Source: Stercorarius parasiticus
Lineage: Eukaryota > Chordata > Aves > Charadriiformes > Stercorariidae
Direction of reading: 5' to 3'
DNA length: 64,000 nucleotides
NCBI GenBank assembly: GCA_013396915.1
Contig: VWZL01002221.1
Span: 232,457 to 296,456, forward strand
In this document: positions 12,953 through 26,042 of the stretch, piece after piece
Numbering within the stretch: the stretch's first letter is position 1
Layout of the letters: every line of letters starts with the position of its first letter
Program-made: the position numbers and the translations under genes
The notes under the pieces: generated by a model
What the model was told of the DNA's origin: nothing
The model's database searches: none
What the model saw: the letters and a program-made list of their open reading frames with translations, nothing else

Positions 12953-15900
12953 GGCTGTGTGAAGTTCTGTCTTTATCATGCTTTTTTCCCTTTTTCACAG
13001 CATTCATGCTGTCCAAATGTAACCTTTCAGTCCTTATCGTTATCCGCTCATAACCTTCGAGTACAGAAGCCTCCATACAAGTTAATTACAGATCTTCAGT
13101 GCTTGGAGTGTTCACAGGATGTCCATTCCTTACCAGAAAATCTCCCACACTACAGCTTGAAGCACAAGTCCCAAACACATCTGTGTGGGGTGGTTCCAGA
13201 ACAGTGACAACTGTGAAGGCTGCAACACTTTTTATAATGACAGTGGGGTGGTTGTAGAAATGAAGCAGGTGGCCATACAGGATGAGCTATTTATAGTTAT
13301 ACAGGCCTATTATCACACCAGAGGTGTCCACACCAAGGAAACCATCCACATTCCATTAATAAGCATTCCTGAAAATGCTCCTTTACAGTTGCAAGTAATG
13401 CCTCGGTGTATACTTCATTTCTATTGCCTATGTATATTCTAAATAATAAGTGGACCATAAGAGGCCAATTAAACATGTTGCTTGCATGTTATCAGTATTC
13501 TGATGTACTTCAGTCCATGTCGTCCCTTTTACTTATCTAAGTTTGTTAAAGAAACAGATTGGAAACCTGTGGAGTTCCAAAAGAGGAAAGCGAAGGTCCT
13601 CTTTTCTCATCCACAGAGGAGTTTATGAGATTCAAGAGCACTTATCCTGTCTCACTAGAGATTTCAGTCTTAATAAGAAACGTTTGAACTCTGTCCTATC
13701 CATTTCTGCTGGAAGCTTTCCAATAAATAAATAAATAGGAGAGAGTACCTTACCTAATTTCAACACAAGGGCTTCACAGAAAGACTTTCATATAAAAAAG
13801 TTAAGAGAAAGGCTAATTTCCCAAATTTGAAAATTAGAAATAGTTGTGTAATTTTTGTATTTTCCTTTCTAAAATTGGTAACTGGGTATCTAAACAAAAT
13901 CCAAGTCTGAAAATCCCTAATAGTTAACAAATAATGCTTTGCATTGTATATGTGATGAAAGGAGATAAAAAAAATAATTTAAAACCAAGTAGAGGTATTT
14001 TCAGAGTCTTTGTGTTGTCCTGACACCTATTGTCTTCAAGTCATTGGAATTTCATTATTACATTTATTGGGAAGAGAACGAATGCAACAGTGAACATTCT
14101 AGAAAGCTTTAGATAATGAAACATAACTAAGTATTTAAAGGTACAGAAAGTAAAATTATTTTTCTATCAAACTTTTCTTCAATAACCGAACCTTTCTCTG
14201 AGTGTAAAGTGGATAGTATAACAAGGAAAAGGGTCAGGGGTCAGTAATTACTGCATCTTTTACACATTTCTAGACATTCATAAAAAGTGTAAAAGCAGAT
14301 ACATTCTTATCCTAACACTGTAAATCAGAAGTCATTACTACATTGAAGTAAATGAAGCTATTTGAAAATAAACCCCATGTAATTGTCTTATTTAATGGAG
14401 AGTTGGCGCTTATTAAAAATTACATAGTAAGAAGCAGACACTCATCAAGCAAAGAATCAAGCCAAAGGTTTCGGCTGTATTTGTCTGTTAGCTTTTTATT
14501 TATCTTCTTCACACATTATAACTTACAAAGGCATCAAGAACTTAGTGCGTGTTTTTGCACCTCTTGACATTGGTGATGGGGAATGAAAGACAGACAAGTG
14601 TATTTACAATAGAAAGAGCAGTGAACTTGCAAATGGACTAGCTGTGACTAGCATCTAAATTATAAGTACGTTTATACTCTTACATGAGACAAAAATTGGT
14701 AAACTAGGTATGTCTGAACATGTTACTAAACTTATACTACCTAAATTACTGAAATTCTCTGTAATCAATAAATTAGGGCATTTGTTTATTTTAAAAATAT
14801 ATTTACTTCAAACACTATGATATGCGGTCCTAGAAGTTTTTGCAACAAGGACTGATAAAGCTCGTGCTTGTGAGAGCACAAGCCTAAATCGCCGTAAGCA
14901 AATTAACTTGTATCAAATTGCTACTTCTTCTACAACAATTATAATGGATCCATTTCATTTTAGGCCTTTCAGAATTATTTTTGAAAGGTCAGGTAATCAA
15001 CTTAAGTCAATGATGACATTAGTGGATCTCTCCTGATACCAAGTAGCAAGCAAAATCTTAATTTTGCCTTTCCAAAGTTTTAGGACACAGTTTACAAAGT
15101 ATTAGTAAAAGTAGAGAGGGCACACTTCAGTTCTTGATTCGTTAAATAAAATATTCAAGGAAAGGCACAAAATTTAGGAAAGGCACATCTTAAAACCAGA
15201 TGTGCTGGCCTGTTTCTACCCCATGGTGAAACACTTTCTGTTTGGGCTTCCTCTCCTATGAACTAAAACACACAAATGTTGCTTTTTGTATATTATATAT
15301 TGATGTAAATCATATGTGAATATTCCTACATCTTGAATTTTACTTCTTAGTAAATTTAAGTCTGAATTTTCAGGACTAAATTGCAGTTCTGCTTTCTTGA
15401 TTAGAAAGAAACGGGTATCTGCTCTACCATATGTACAATTGTGAATGTGACCAAAAGAGAGATTCACATTAAGTAGTAATAGGAGGCAACTAATGTGGGA
15501 AGGTAGTAATTTTAATGTTCTTACGTAGTCAATTAATAGAGACAGGGTCCTTCAGGGAATGAGTCAGAGTGAAAGCCTAACATAACCAAATCATGCTCTA
15601 GAAGTTGTCTTTTTCTAGTAACCTTATGAGTTGCTCAGATTGTAACTTAGGTACCAAAGTTAGTTGGTAAAAATTATAAGTTATAATTTATAAGTTATAA
15701 GTTGGTAAAAATTATAAGTGAGTTGTGAAGTTCTCTTCCCAACTCACAATTTTTCAAGTGAATAAATTCTCTGTTTACAGATTTGTTTAGCACACAAAAA
15801 ATTGCAATGTCAAATAGCAATTTCCAAATATTATTTGTTTGGATTTGGAGAACTCTTCAGAGACTACAAAGTATTCCGCTTGGAAAAGATAACATATTCT

Positions 15901-16209
15901 TAATCCCTTCTCTTTATTGAAATATAACTGAAATGCTTCTTCAAAAACTACAAAAAACTGTTAACTTCAGAGAGGCTTAGAAAATTTGCTTCAGAAATTT
16001 GGAAATAATACAAAATGAGATTTAAACAATATTAAATGTATCCCAAAGTACATTCCATAGCCAAGCCTGAAATTTGCAACAATAAAAAACTAGACAATGC
16101 AAGCAAATCTGTGACCAAATTAATTGTTCTGTGGTGGGAAGCAAATAAATCCAAAGTCAAAGCACGGAAACCATTCATTCTGGTACTCAGAAAACAAACT
16201 GATGTGTCG
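12953..16209. other. mostly non-coding; possible coding-like island at its left end
   Basis: From 12960 to about 13420 the plus strand holds two consecutive open frames in different phases. The second contains VVVEMKQVAIQDELFIVIQA and HIPLISIPENAPLQLQV. I recognise no family, and the frames may be chance. A local duplication (AGTTGGTAAAAATTATAAG, two copies 38 bases apart) lies at 15662-15719. The rest is AT-rich with nothing recognised. Confidence 0.35.
15662..15719. repeat. 38-bp spaced direct repeat, AT-rich
   Basis: AGTTGGTAAAAATTATAAG occurs at 15662 and again at 15700. The spacer between the copies is built from TTATAATTTATAAG-like units. This looks like local replication slippage, not a mobile element. 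Confidence 0.8.
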
Positions 16210-16903
16210 GGAGACTGGCTTGGCTAAGAAGGGAACTCATGGTGGTATACAGGGTCTGGCTGTGACAGGCTACAGAAGAAGAATTTAGAAGTGTTGTCCA
16301 AGCATGTAGGGATGGTGTCAGGAAAGGCAAAGCTCATCTGGAGTTAAGTCGTCCAAGTGACATCAAGGGCAACAGGAAAACCTTCTAACACTGCATTAGT
16401 TGAGTGTAGGTTGAGTTCTTGCAATTACTCGTAAGCACAGATCCAGATAGGCTGCTTCCAACAGTGCTCAGAGAGCTGGCTGATGTGCTTGCAAGACCAT
16501 TCTGTCATCTCTGGAAAGTTATGGAGATCAGGGTAAATTCCAAATGATTAGAAAAAAGTAAATGTTATACCCATGTTCATAAAATGCCTAAAGGTTATCC
16601 CAAGAAGTTACAGACTTGTCAGACCCACTTCAGTCCCTGGGAAAGTAATTGAGCAAGTTCTCTTGGCATCCATTTCTGGATGCATGAATGAGAAGAAGGA
16701 GATTTGGAAAAGTGAATGGGGACTTACAATGCGTAAATTGGGTCTGACCAGCCTGGCTGCTTTCTATCATAAAATGTCTGGATTTGTAGGTATGAGGGGA
16801 GTAATGGACATAATTTTCCTTAACTTTATCAAGGCTTTGGACAATATCTCCTGCAATATCCTTGTAGCAACTAAAATAGTGCAGGGTTCTATCCTGGGAC
16901 ATG
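16210..16903 (+). pseudogene. decayed CR1-type ORF2 (reverse transcriptase) relic
   Basis: The plus strand encodes broken CR1 ORF2 fragments. Around 16295-16390 is a linker-like stretch (VRKGKAHLEL-type, followed by SDIKGNRK). From about 16540 the reverse transcriptase starts, with recognisable SVPGKVIEQVLL, then MDIIFLNFIKALDNISCNIL in place of the usual YLDFSKAFDTVPHNIL, and VQGSILG in place of VPQGSILG. The first catalytic aspartate block is altered, and about 80 residues normally between the last two motifs are missing. Stops and frameshifts occur upstream of 16573. It is an old, inactive copy that abuts a younger minus-strand CR1 at about 16904. Confidence 0.8.
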
Positions 16904-17482
16904 TCATAGAATCATAGAATGATTTGAGTCGGAAAGGACCTTAAAGTTCATCTGGTTCCAACTTCCCCCTGTCTTGAGCAGGGACACCTCCCACTAGACC
17001 AGGTTGCTCAAAGCCCCATCTGGCCTGGCCTGGAACACTTCCAGGGATGGGGCATCCACAACTTCTCTGGGCAACCTGGTCCAGTGTCTCACCACCCTCA
17101 CAGTAAAGAATTTCTTCCTAATAGCTGATCTAAATATACCCTCTTTCAGTTTAAAACAGTTACCCCTTGTCCTATTGCTACACTCCCTGATAAAAAGTCC
17201 CTCCCCCATCTTTCCTTTAGGCCCCCTTGAAGTACTGGAAAGCTGTTATAAGGTCTCCCCAGAGCCTTCCCTTCTCCAGGCTGAACAACCTCAACTGTCT
17301 CAGCCTGTCTTCATAGGAGAGGTGCTCCAGCCCTCTGATCATCTTTGTCGCCCTCCTCTGGACTCGCTCCAATGGGTCCGTGTCCTTCTTATGTTGTGGG
17401 CCCCAGAGCTGGATGCAATACTGCAGATGGGGACCCATGAGAGCAGAGGGGCAGAATCACCTCCCTCGACCTGCAGATTCAC
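16904..17482 (-). mobile_element. CR1 LINE, 3' end
   Basis: A minus-strand CR1 whose 3' terminus (TCATAGAATCATAGAATG on the plus strand) lies at 16904-16921. Reading leftward from 17438 the minus strand encodes the CR1 ORF2 end, with [34 protein letters not shown] and HWTRLPREVVDAPSLEVFQA. It closely resembles the 1678-2322 copy but is in the opposite orientation. The long plus-strand open frame (17004-17486) is antisense to it and is not a gene. Confidence 0.94.
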
Positions 17483-17486
17483 CTAA

Positions 17487-17815
17487 TAGCACCTTCCAGT
17501 ATCTATGAGGAGGTTGCTGAGAAGGTGGAGCCAGGCTCTTCACAGTGATTCTTGATGGGAGGAAGAAAAACAATAGGTAAAACTGGAAACAAGAAAGGTT
17601 TGAACTGTTTTTTCAGTAGGAGGGCAGTCAAGTATTGGAACAGGCTGCTCGGAGAAGTTGTGTGGTCTCCATCTTTGGCGGTTTTCAAGACACAACTGGA
17701 TAAAGCCTTGAGCATTCTGATCTGATCTCACTGTTGACCTGCCTTGAGTAGGAGGTAGGACACAGAACCTCCTGTGATCCCTTCCGGTTGTACTATCCTA
17801 TGATCCTCTGACACT
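17487..17815 (+). mobile_element. old CR1 LINE 3' end, probably the rest of the 16.2-kb relic
   Basis: A diverged plus-strand CR1 3' region of a different subfamily from the neighbouring minus-strand copy. Landmarks are ACCTTCCAGTATCTATGAGG, GTGGAGCCAGGCTCTTCACA, CAAGTATTGGAACAGGCTGC, the block ending AAAGCCTTGAGCA, then GATCCCTTCCGGTTGTACTA. Its orientation and position suggest it is the 3' end of the element whose ORF2 relic lies at 16210-16903, separated by insertion of the 16904-17482 copy. That reconstruction is an inference. Confidence 0.85.
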
Positions 17816-20800
17816 AAAATTTCATTAAGTATCCAGAATCAGTAGAAAGGCAGGCAGAGACAATTTTTGTTGCATATTTCTATATAAGCTTTGTAAAAAT
17901 TCAGGACCCTAAGCAAATATAAATAAGCAGACAGAGAAGAAGGAAAGGAGAATGACTGAGCACTTAATCACTATTCCCAAAGTCATGGTATATCTTGAGA
18001 AGCATGTTACGAAATCAATTGCTTTGCTTTATATTTATGAAAATAAGTTTAGAATCTGCAGGAACAAATTGTTCCCTATTGGAAAGCAAAGAAAAAACAC
18101 ATTGTTAAAACACACGTGGATCTCCAACGGTCAATGAACATGCTCCTGCATAAAATGGAGTGTTTGATAAAGAGGATTATGTGTTAAGTTTACTTAGCAT
18201 AATTCACAGTACATGTTCAACTGAGTATTATATCACTTTCTCTAAACTTCAAATTCCAGTGTAGTTAGAAGGTAGTTCAGTATTCACTTTGCTTAGCACA
18301 GACTAATCTCAAACAAACATTGCAGATTTCCAAATGACATTGTGGATGTGCATTTGACAAATGGGAAAGGCAAAAATTAAGCAAGAAGAGGAAAAGCAAA
18401 AAAAAAAGAGCAATATATGACTACCTCAACTAGAAAGAAAAAGACCCCCTCCGCCTCATTTTCCCCAGCTTAACCACAAGTTTTTAAGATGTCTAAGAAT
18501 CCATGAAAGAGTTTGGCTGTGTTTCTCTCTCCATGGTTAGTTTTAACTACCAGATACTGAAAAATAACTATTTTCTACTGTATTCTATGGGGTTTTTTTC
18601 AATTAAATTAAATCTCAGTAAGCTTCCTCTAACTGTTCTAAGTTAATAAATGCAAGTTTGGAATTAGGAGTGGCTACAGTCCAGAAACAGATTAAGTGTT
18701 ATATGACCCCTAAATATTAATGAAAGCAATATTCTCAGTATGGAATGTTTGTCTTAGGGAAGGCGATTCATAGGAAGTAGGAAAGACTTCAGGAAGTGAG
18801 AGATCTGGGGTTTGATTAATATTATTACATCAACACTATGGTACTATTTTTTATCATTAATCTTTGCAATAACTTCACGCTATTAGAAAGAAACACTTCT
18901 GCTACCATAAAATAGTGTTTGTTTTACCATGCACACCTATACTGCAAATGTTTTTCATGACATTAATGCAATTTCAAGACATAAACAGTGAAATATATGA
19001 CTTCAATACAATAAGACTGCAATTATAAATATATGCCTCTTCTTCCCATATTCACTTTTTTAGCAATATTTTTTCCTTGCTCTGCCAAAAAGATAATTTC
19101 AAAATTTCAGTTCAACAAACTCAACACAAATTGTGATATTTTATTCACCCACAGAAAAAACCTTAATTCTTAACAGAATTCTATTGATCCCCTAAATAGA
19201 TCTTATTTTCTAGAAATTTGGCTCAATTATACTTATGCAACATAGGGAAATAAATATAATTCCACTGATTCCAATGAGAACATAGTCGGTACATCCACAT
19301 AGCGGATGTATCATAGGTTCTTTTTAGGCTTAAGCTATATATTTTGTAAATATATAAGTTATGAAACATTTGTACAAAATCCAGTTTTAAAATAGAACTG
19401 AAGGTTTAGGCTGGATAGAAAAGATATACAATTTGTTTGACCACATAAAATAATAAATGCAAGAGAAAAATGAAGAGGAAAACAAGAAAGTAAAACTTCA
19501 GTCATTGAAGGCATAGCACAGCAAGCAAGACAATATCTGGGAAAGACGTTTCAAAGCTCAGAAATGCAAGTGTGTTTGAGTTATGTATTTGGATTATTGC
19601 ATTTCCATATGGAACAATATAATTCTTTGAAATATCATTTTCCACAGGTACCTCACAAAAAAATTAAAAATCCTTGAATCTTGAAGTTGAAATGGTCTAC
19701 CCTTTAATAAGAAGTTTCCCTTGAGATAAGAGACTGTGATGATTTCTTGACTCAACAGGCAACATAAGGGCTCAAAGAATTTCTCACAGTTCTGGTTTCC
19801 CATAAAAGGCCTATAAAAAAATGGTGTCATGTAGGAGGAATAAGACACTGCCAGGTCTTTTTATATTTCTACATACGTGCACATGATGCATTCAGTGCAT
19901 AGTACAAGATGTGGTATTCTATGACAGGACAACAAAAGAGCGCTCTTATTGTACTTTTAGTTTAGATTAACTGTTACATTGATTGCATGTGGTGATTCAT
20001 AAAACCTCTGACTTACCTTCCTTCTATAGTTCTTCAAAGAAATGTAGAGCTCCTGTTTCGTTTTGTGGTATTTTTTTTCCTTTCTTTTTAGTATCCCATG
20101 AAAATGGTGAGCTTGGAATTAGTAAGAAAAAGAAAATGATTCTTAAAATGGACAAAAGAATTTGGTTCCTTTAAAAATGCAATATAATAGTATGAATCAT
20201 AGAATGAGCAAATAGATTTGTTTCCTTAATAGTTGTCTTCAGCTAATCAAAACAAACTTTAAATGCTTGTACATCTTTTCCACAACATAAAGCAAAACCC
20301 ACTCTGTTACACAGTAAATATACATGAGTTCCACTAATAGCAATATTTCTATACAATAAAGTGAAATACCTCCAAACTACCAAAAAAATCCCATTCAGCA
20401 TCAAGGACTGGAATAAATTGTCACCTTTCTTCTTCTTAATCTGAACAAACACACATGATTTTATTTTATTTTCACCAAGCAAATTTCATTGGAAAATTTC
20501 TTGAATTAGTTTCAGTTCTGGGAGTTTCACAGATGCCAAAGAAATTAGTTATAATCCTTTGAAATCTATCAACAAATGTTTCGCAGAAACTGACAGTTTC
20601 TTATCTCTAGTTCAGGAGAGACATTAGATGTCACTAAAATAGCTCTAATTTAACAACAGATGTCTTAATAGCATGACTTTCCTGATATTGTCCATAAATC
20701 TTCTATGCTAATATGTAACTCAAATCAAAGGCCTTTCAGAGTTCCAGACTGTATGGCCTTCACATCACAAGGAAGGCAAGGCCATAGGAAACAAGTATCA

Positions 20801-23800
20801 TTGAGAAGTAATCCACTAAACAGTGTGTTAAATCTTCTTCTGAAATTTCTAGTTAGGTCCCTCTAACTCTCAAAATAGAATTGAACTCTGTTTACATATT
20901 AAAATTTTTCTACAAGTTTTAACTAAAAGAAAGGTTTCCTATTGATCTGCTATTAAGACAAGACAAGGCTACCTGATATTTTGACATTCATTAATTGCTT
21001 AATTTCTGCAATACAAGAAGCTAAGTACAAAACACCAGAGAAGTAAACATTTTTCTCTTACCTTCAAAATCTTCACAGAAGAATGCACTAGCATAAAAAG
21101 ACTCAAAGTCTCTCATCCATAACTTAAAGGACTTATGAACAGGTGAAAAGATGAAGGAGAAAAAAGTTGGTGACTTTTAAAGCTTCTCAGTTTTAGGTTT
21201 AGCTCAGCATCTTCAGATGTGCAATCTGAAGTAGAGCAGCCTCACAGATGGTGCAACTGTGTTCCTCCAATGCAGGTCCTTAACGCACAGCTGATTTCAC
21301 ACTGATATTGACTGTCTACACACCTGTGTAGACATCTGGTAATATATATTTCAAAACATATTTTAGAATGAGTACTTGCCTTTAAAGCTAAATGAACTCC
21401 TTTCAGTGAGTCATTAATCATTGAAAAAATGCAATTTTGGATAAAGCAAATATGATTTGAATTGATGAGTAGTTTTCACTGAAATGAAAACAGTAAAATT
21501 TCAAAAAATACCCAAACTATTTTTTTCTAACATTTTCATCACTCTTTGCTGTTGTTGATAATGAAGAGTTAGAATTATGGAATGTAGAAAGAAACAGGGG
21601 AAAAAATTGCCTTTTTTTTTTTCCTTAAGTAGAAATAACTCTTTCTGGAGGGATGATTATTTATCTAACCTGTGCAATACAGAACACAGTTAATGTAAAA
21701 AATTGGGAGCTAGTTTCTGCAACTTCTCATAACCATCCGGTGCAAAGTTCCCTCAAGGGACAGGTACTCCAGGTTCTCACCCTTCCAGCAAACAAAGAGT
21801 CTCAAAAAAGACCCATACTCACAGCTATTGAATTAATGAGTTTCCATCCACTCTCTTTTGCAAATTTAGAGATGCTCCTCTAGCTCTTCATTTTTTTAGA
21901 AGTATTTCAATAAAAAATTAAGAATTTACTACAAAAAGTAACACAAAATAACTGGGAGTAATTTATCTGTGGTTTTGAGCTTCTCTGATCTCTTATGAGT
22001 CACAAAATAAAGTTATAATTATTATTATTTATATATAATTTTTCATCTTTATTAATCTCTGAATATAAAGCAGTATCTTAAGAGTTTATTGTCTTTTACT
22101 GTGCAACTACAAGGTATTGTAGTGAGAGCTGAGGCTGTAACATTTTTTTTGGTCAGACATTAAATACAATTTACAGCATTTTCAATGAAAACTTTTTGCT
22201 ATCCCTGAACTGAAACATTTCATTTTATGCAGTGATAGTGAGGTACTTAGCTTTGACTTAACATGAAAAGCTGTCAGGAAACTCAGCAGGTCAGTACACA
22301 GGATATCTAAAATTTTAGGCTCTTCTTAGGCCAGGAACCAGCCCCCCCTTGCTACTGATCATCTCCCTTGAAGGACACCAGTCATGGCTTCACTGAGGTA
22401 TAATTTGTCCATAAACCATCCCTTAGACAGGAGTGATAAAATGAAGCACCTCAGTTGTAACTGTTATTTTTAATTCCTAAATTAATGAAAATTTATGGAT
22501 AACAAGTTGGAGTTTGATTAGAAGTTTTCCTATTTAATGCATTCTGTTTTTCTAATAACTGCAACAATAAAATTTTGATTCCTTCTGAAGTTCAGAAATT
22601 TTCTTTAGAAGTCTAGAATTAGAAAATTAAAATACGTAAATAATAAATGGAAAACAATACTTAAAAAAAAAAGAAGAAAAAATCTGGTAAAACAGGTCAC
22701 TTATTTTTAAAAATATTGTGAAAATGGTGCGGGGGAGAGGTGGTGTTGTTATTCTAAGATATTTGTCTTGTATCACACAGGCCTTATTTTATATATTCCA
22801 GAACAGCTCTGTTGCCCAGAGAAAAGGCACTAGTCAGGACATCTTGTGACAAGAAACATACAACTCACAACAACATAATGTGGTTAGGAATTTTGCTCAG
22901 ACCAGAATACCATTTGGCCACAAATGTTACCCTCAAAACCTTATTTAACTCTAGCTACCCAAGAGAAAAAATTCTCTTGATATATGCAAGATAACTGAGG
23001 GTTACTTAACAAACCAGAGTACAAACAGTGTATTAGAAAAAGAAATTTTGAAGACCTGTAGCTTGCTACATTGTAGGTTATAGTGATTATGGCTTTCCAT
23101 CATTCAGGCAGTCCCCAAACACAACAGAGCAGTTTGAGTTAGGAGAGTAAGGGCAATGAGAACTTTTAAGCTTAATACCTTTACAGGCTTGATATTGTCT
23201 AGCATAGATATATTACACAACTGTACAAAAAAGTTTCTATCATGGACTAGTTATTCCAGTGAGGTAATAAAATGGGCTTCACTTGAGGATGTCCTTTAGG
23301 CAAAAGGATGAAGAATTGCATCGTCCTTTAAGCACTGTCTTCTGCTCACTCTCTCTCCTATTACTTGGTGAACTGTGATCAATAAACTACCTCAAGACTG
23401 ACTACGGAAATTAGGATTTCTTGTGCACTGCAGAAACTGCATGCTGATGATCTTCACTAAGGTATTCCAGTGAACGCTCTCTGATGGCTGCTCCTCTCAG
23501 GTCTTCATCTGGTAAAAGACTTCCCATTAGATGCTTGCTGATCGTTTTAAGCCTTGATATATAATACTGCGTTGCACTCATTTTCTAATGCCTAGCACTA
23601 TTCCAGAACATTTTGTTGATTAATACTGCTTCTTGGCACACCGTTCCATGTGTTCCTGATTAATGCAATCTAAGGTTGTTCCCCTCTTTTTTTTACATTA
23701 CTAATTAATGGGCAAAGCAAAAGTTTGCACTCCCACAATATGCTCTCCCAGCTATGACATAGACTTGGCAGCTTGCTTTATGTTTTTAACGCACTTGGAA

Positions 23801-25874
23801 CAATCATTCACTGAATATCAGATAAAACATTTTAACTGTCCTAATTGCAAGCTATTTTTCCTTTCCAGTGTCTCATGTACTATTTCTTAGTCATTAAGCG
23901 CAGCATTAATATATTTTCATATCTTATATCATAATCTTTGCTCCTGTTGGTGCTGTAGCAGTCTTGACAAAATCTCAGAAATGTTAATAGCAGATCAGAT
24001 ATTTTAATAGACAGATTGGGCAAACTCAAATAAATGCATTAAGTTTCCAAGCAGAAATTAGAATTGAGGTCCTTCAACTAATTACTTCAATATCAAAAGC
24101 TCCTGCTTAGCTGCTTTGTATAATACAGGATGTATCTAAGTAGATGGATGCCTCCCTGCTTGAAATTGTTGCTCCCTGGAGTTTTAGCTATGTACTGACT
24201 CAGAAGTACTCCAGGCTGAGCAGCCTGGGGATTATCTCCTTTGTAAACTTCACTGGATCCAGAGGAACCCAGGCATTTCTCAGAACACGCTCAAAACACA
24301 TATACACTCACATACAAGTGTAGAAAATTAAATCTCTTATAAAATATAGTTATGACTGCTGTCTACTCTGAAATGATAGGAGAGAGAGTAGCTGCCATTC
24401 ATCTTTCTGAAGTGGTAGCCTAGTGATTATAAGACTTTCATATGAAATACCACAGTGATTTCCAAACTTTCCTACACCTGTATTTCCAAAACATGCATTT
24501 TCCAAACAACTGGGAGTGAGGAAACATATTAAGAGAAAAGCACTCTGCAAGGATAATGCTCTTATGAAGCCCAGGTGAAATGAAGGAGAGGGAGATGTGA
24601 AAGACTACTCACTTCCCGGCACTATTTCTGCATGCCATCCAGATTCTGTTCAATGTAACTGGAGAAGTAATCCTATAAGCTGTGAACAATGAGTGTCTGA
24701 AACACTAGAATAGTCAATGGGTTCTACCAACCTATTCTTGCCCTGTAAAGCTTGACTTCTTTTCTGCAAAACTCAGACACAAAAGCATACTGCCAGCCCA
24801 GCATAGTTTAAAGTCTTTGAGATTGGGGCTTGCATCTTGTTTGACAATATATATAGATTTTAACTCCCTTATGCTGAATGAAGCTCTTCTGCCTGCAGAG
24901 CGTTCGTACCAGTAGGCCATTACATAAAAACTAACACATTTACTGCCTGTTTTAAAAGAAAAGGTTCCTGCTTTGAAATGCACATCTCAGGAGAGGCTTC
25001 TGGGGTCCCAGTGTCAAAGATATAGAGCCCTCCAGCACGTGACCATGCTCTCGAGAGAAGTGGTGTTTCAACACAGTATGGCAGATAGCAGCTCTTGTTT
25101 GTGGGATTTTTAGAATGCAGAGGAAAAGTAGCAAACAGTAGTTTGTTATTAACAATAGAAGAAATCTACTAGAGGAACGGAAAGCATGACACTTTTTTAC
25201 TTCCATCACTTAAACTGTATCGGGAATCATCACATTTACATATAAAGTAACAGTACAGTAATACTTTATGTACTTAATGTAGAAGATCACAGGAGTGCAC
25301 TGTTTGGCTGCAGGCGCATGCGACAGACCACTGACCAGGCAATGGCTGATGTTAAGCTGACACTTAGGACATAGAAAACAATTGGACATGCCAGGTAACA
25401 GTCGCAGACAGTGCCGCAAAGGACATCTGGATCTGACAAGTGTGCCAGGGGAGTTTCATGGTAAAGGGCTGAAGCTCACAGACCCCTGGAGGGAGCACTG
25501 GGGCCCCTCAGGGAGTATAATCACCCAAGGCCAGCAGCAGTGGGGTAAATGTGCCAGTAATGTCATGCACTGCCAAGGTCACCCAGGGAGCAGTGTCAAA
25601 AAAATCACATTTGGGTACGGATGTAGCAAAGCTGGGATCAAAGGGGGAATAGTAAATGGGAGCAGGTTGTATGCTCATGGGAAAGAGAGGGACAGTTACA
25701 TGTGTAGCAAACAAAAAGGATAAGGAACCAGAAAGGGGATAATGAGGCAGGCAAACGATGTAATCGTTTGCTGGCTGTTGGGATAACTGATGCTCTTGAT
25801 CACTGCAGCCTGATCAGTACAAGAAACAAAACCAGTTGTCCTGATCATACCTCACGAGTCATACCCACCCTTCT
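17816..25874. other. 8 kb of non-coding sequence, nothing recognised
   Basis: AT-rich throughout, with scattered A or T runs and a small perfect hairpin at 24211-24228 (CCAGGCT, loop GAGC, AGCCTGG). A more GC-rich patch at 25380-25860 has a 113-codon open frame without any recognisable domain. Conserved non-coding elements could lie here but cannot be judged without an alignment. Confidence 0.55.
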
Positions 25875-26042
25875 GAGTCGCCATCCCTAGAGGTATTTAA
25901 GAAACCTGTAGGTTTGGCACTTCAGGGCATGCTCTAGTGACAGAGATTGTAGGGGTTTTTTTGTGTGTGTATGGCTGGACTCGATAATCTGAAAGGTCCT
26001 TTCCAACCATGAAGATTCTATGATTCTATGATTCTATGATTC
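25875..26042 (+). mobile_element. CR1 LINE, 3' tail
   Basis: A short plus-strand CR1 tail. It contains the CCATCCCTAGAGGTATTTAA block, TGGCTGGACTCGATAATCTG, AAAGGTCCTTTCCAACCATG, and a clean terminal array of ATTCTATG units (26015-26042). The well-preserved 8-mer array fixes the 3' boundary. Confidence 0.93.

Noticed and set aside
17004..17486. 160-codon plus-strand open frame
   Set aside because: It is the antisense of a minus-strand CR1 3' end. The same antisense frame appears at other CR1 copies.
24211..24228. Perfect 7-base-stem hairpin CCAGGCT / AGCCTGG
   Set aside because: Too short to distinguish from chance in 64 kb. No T-run or neighbouring gene gives it meaning.
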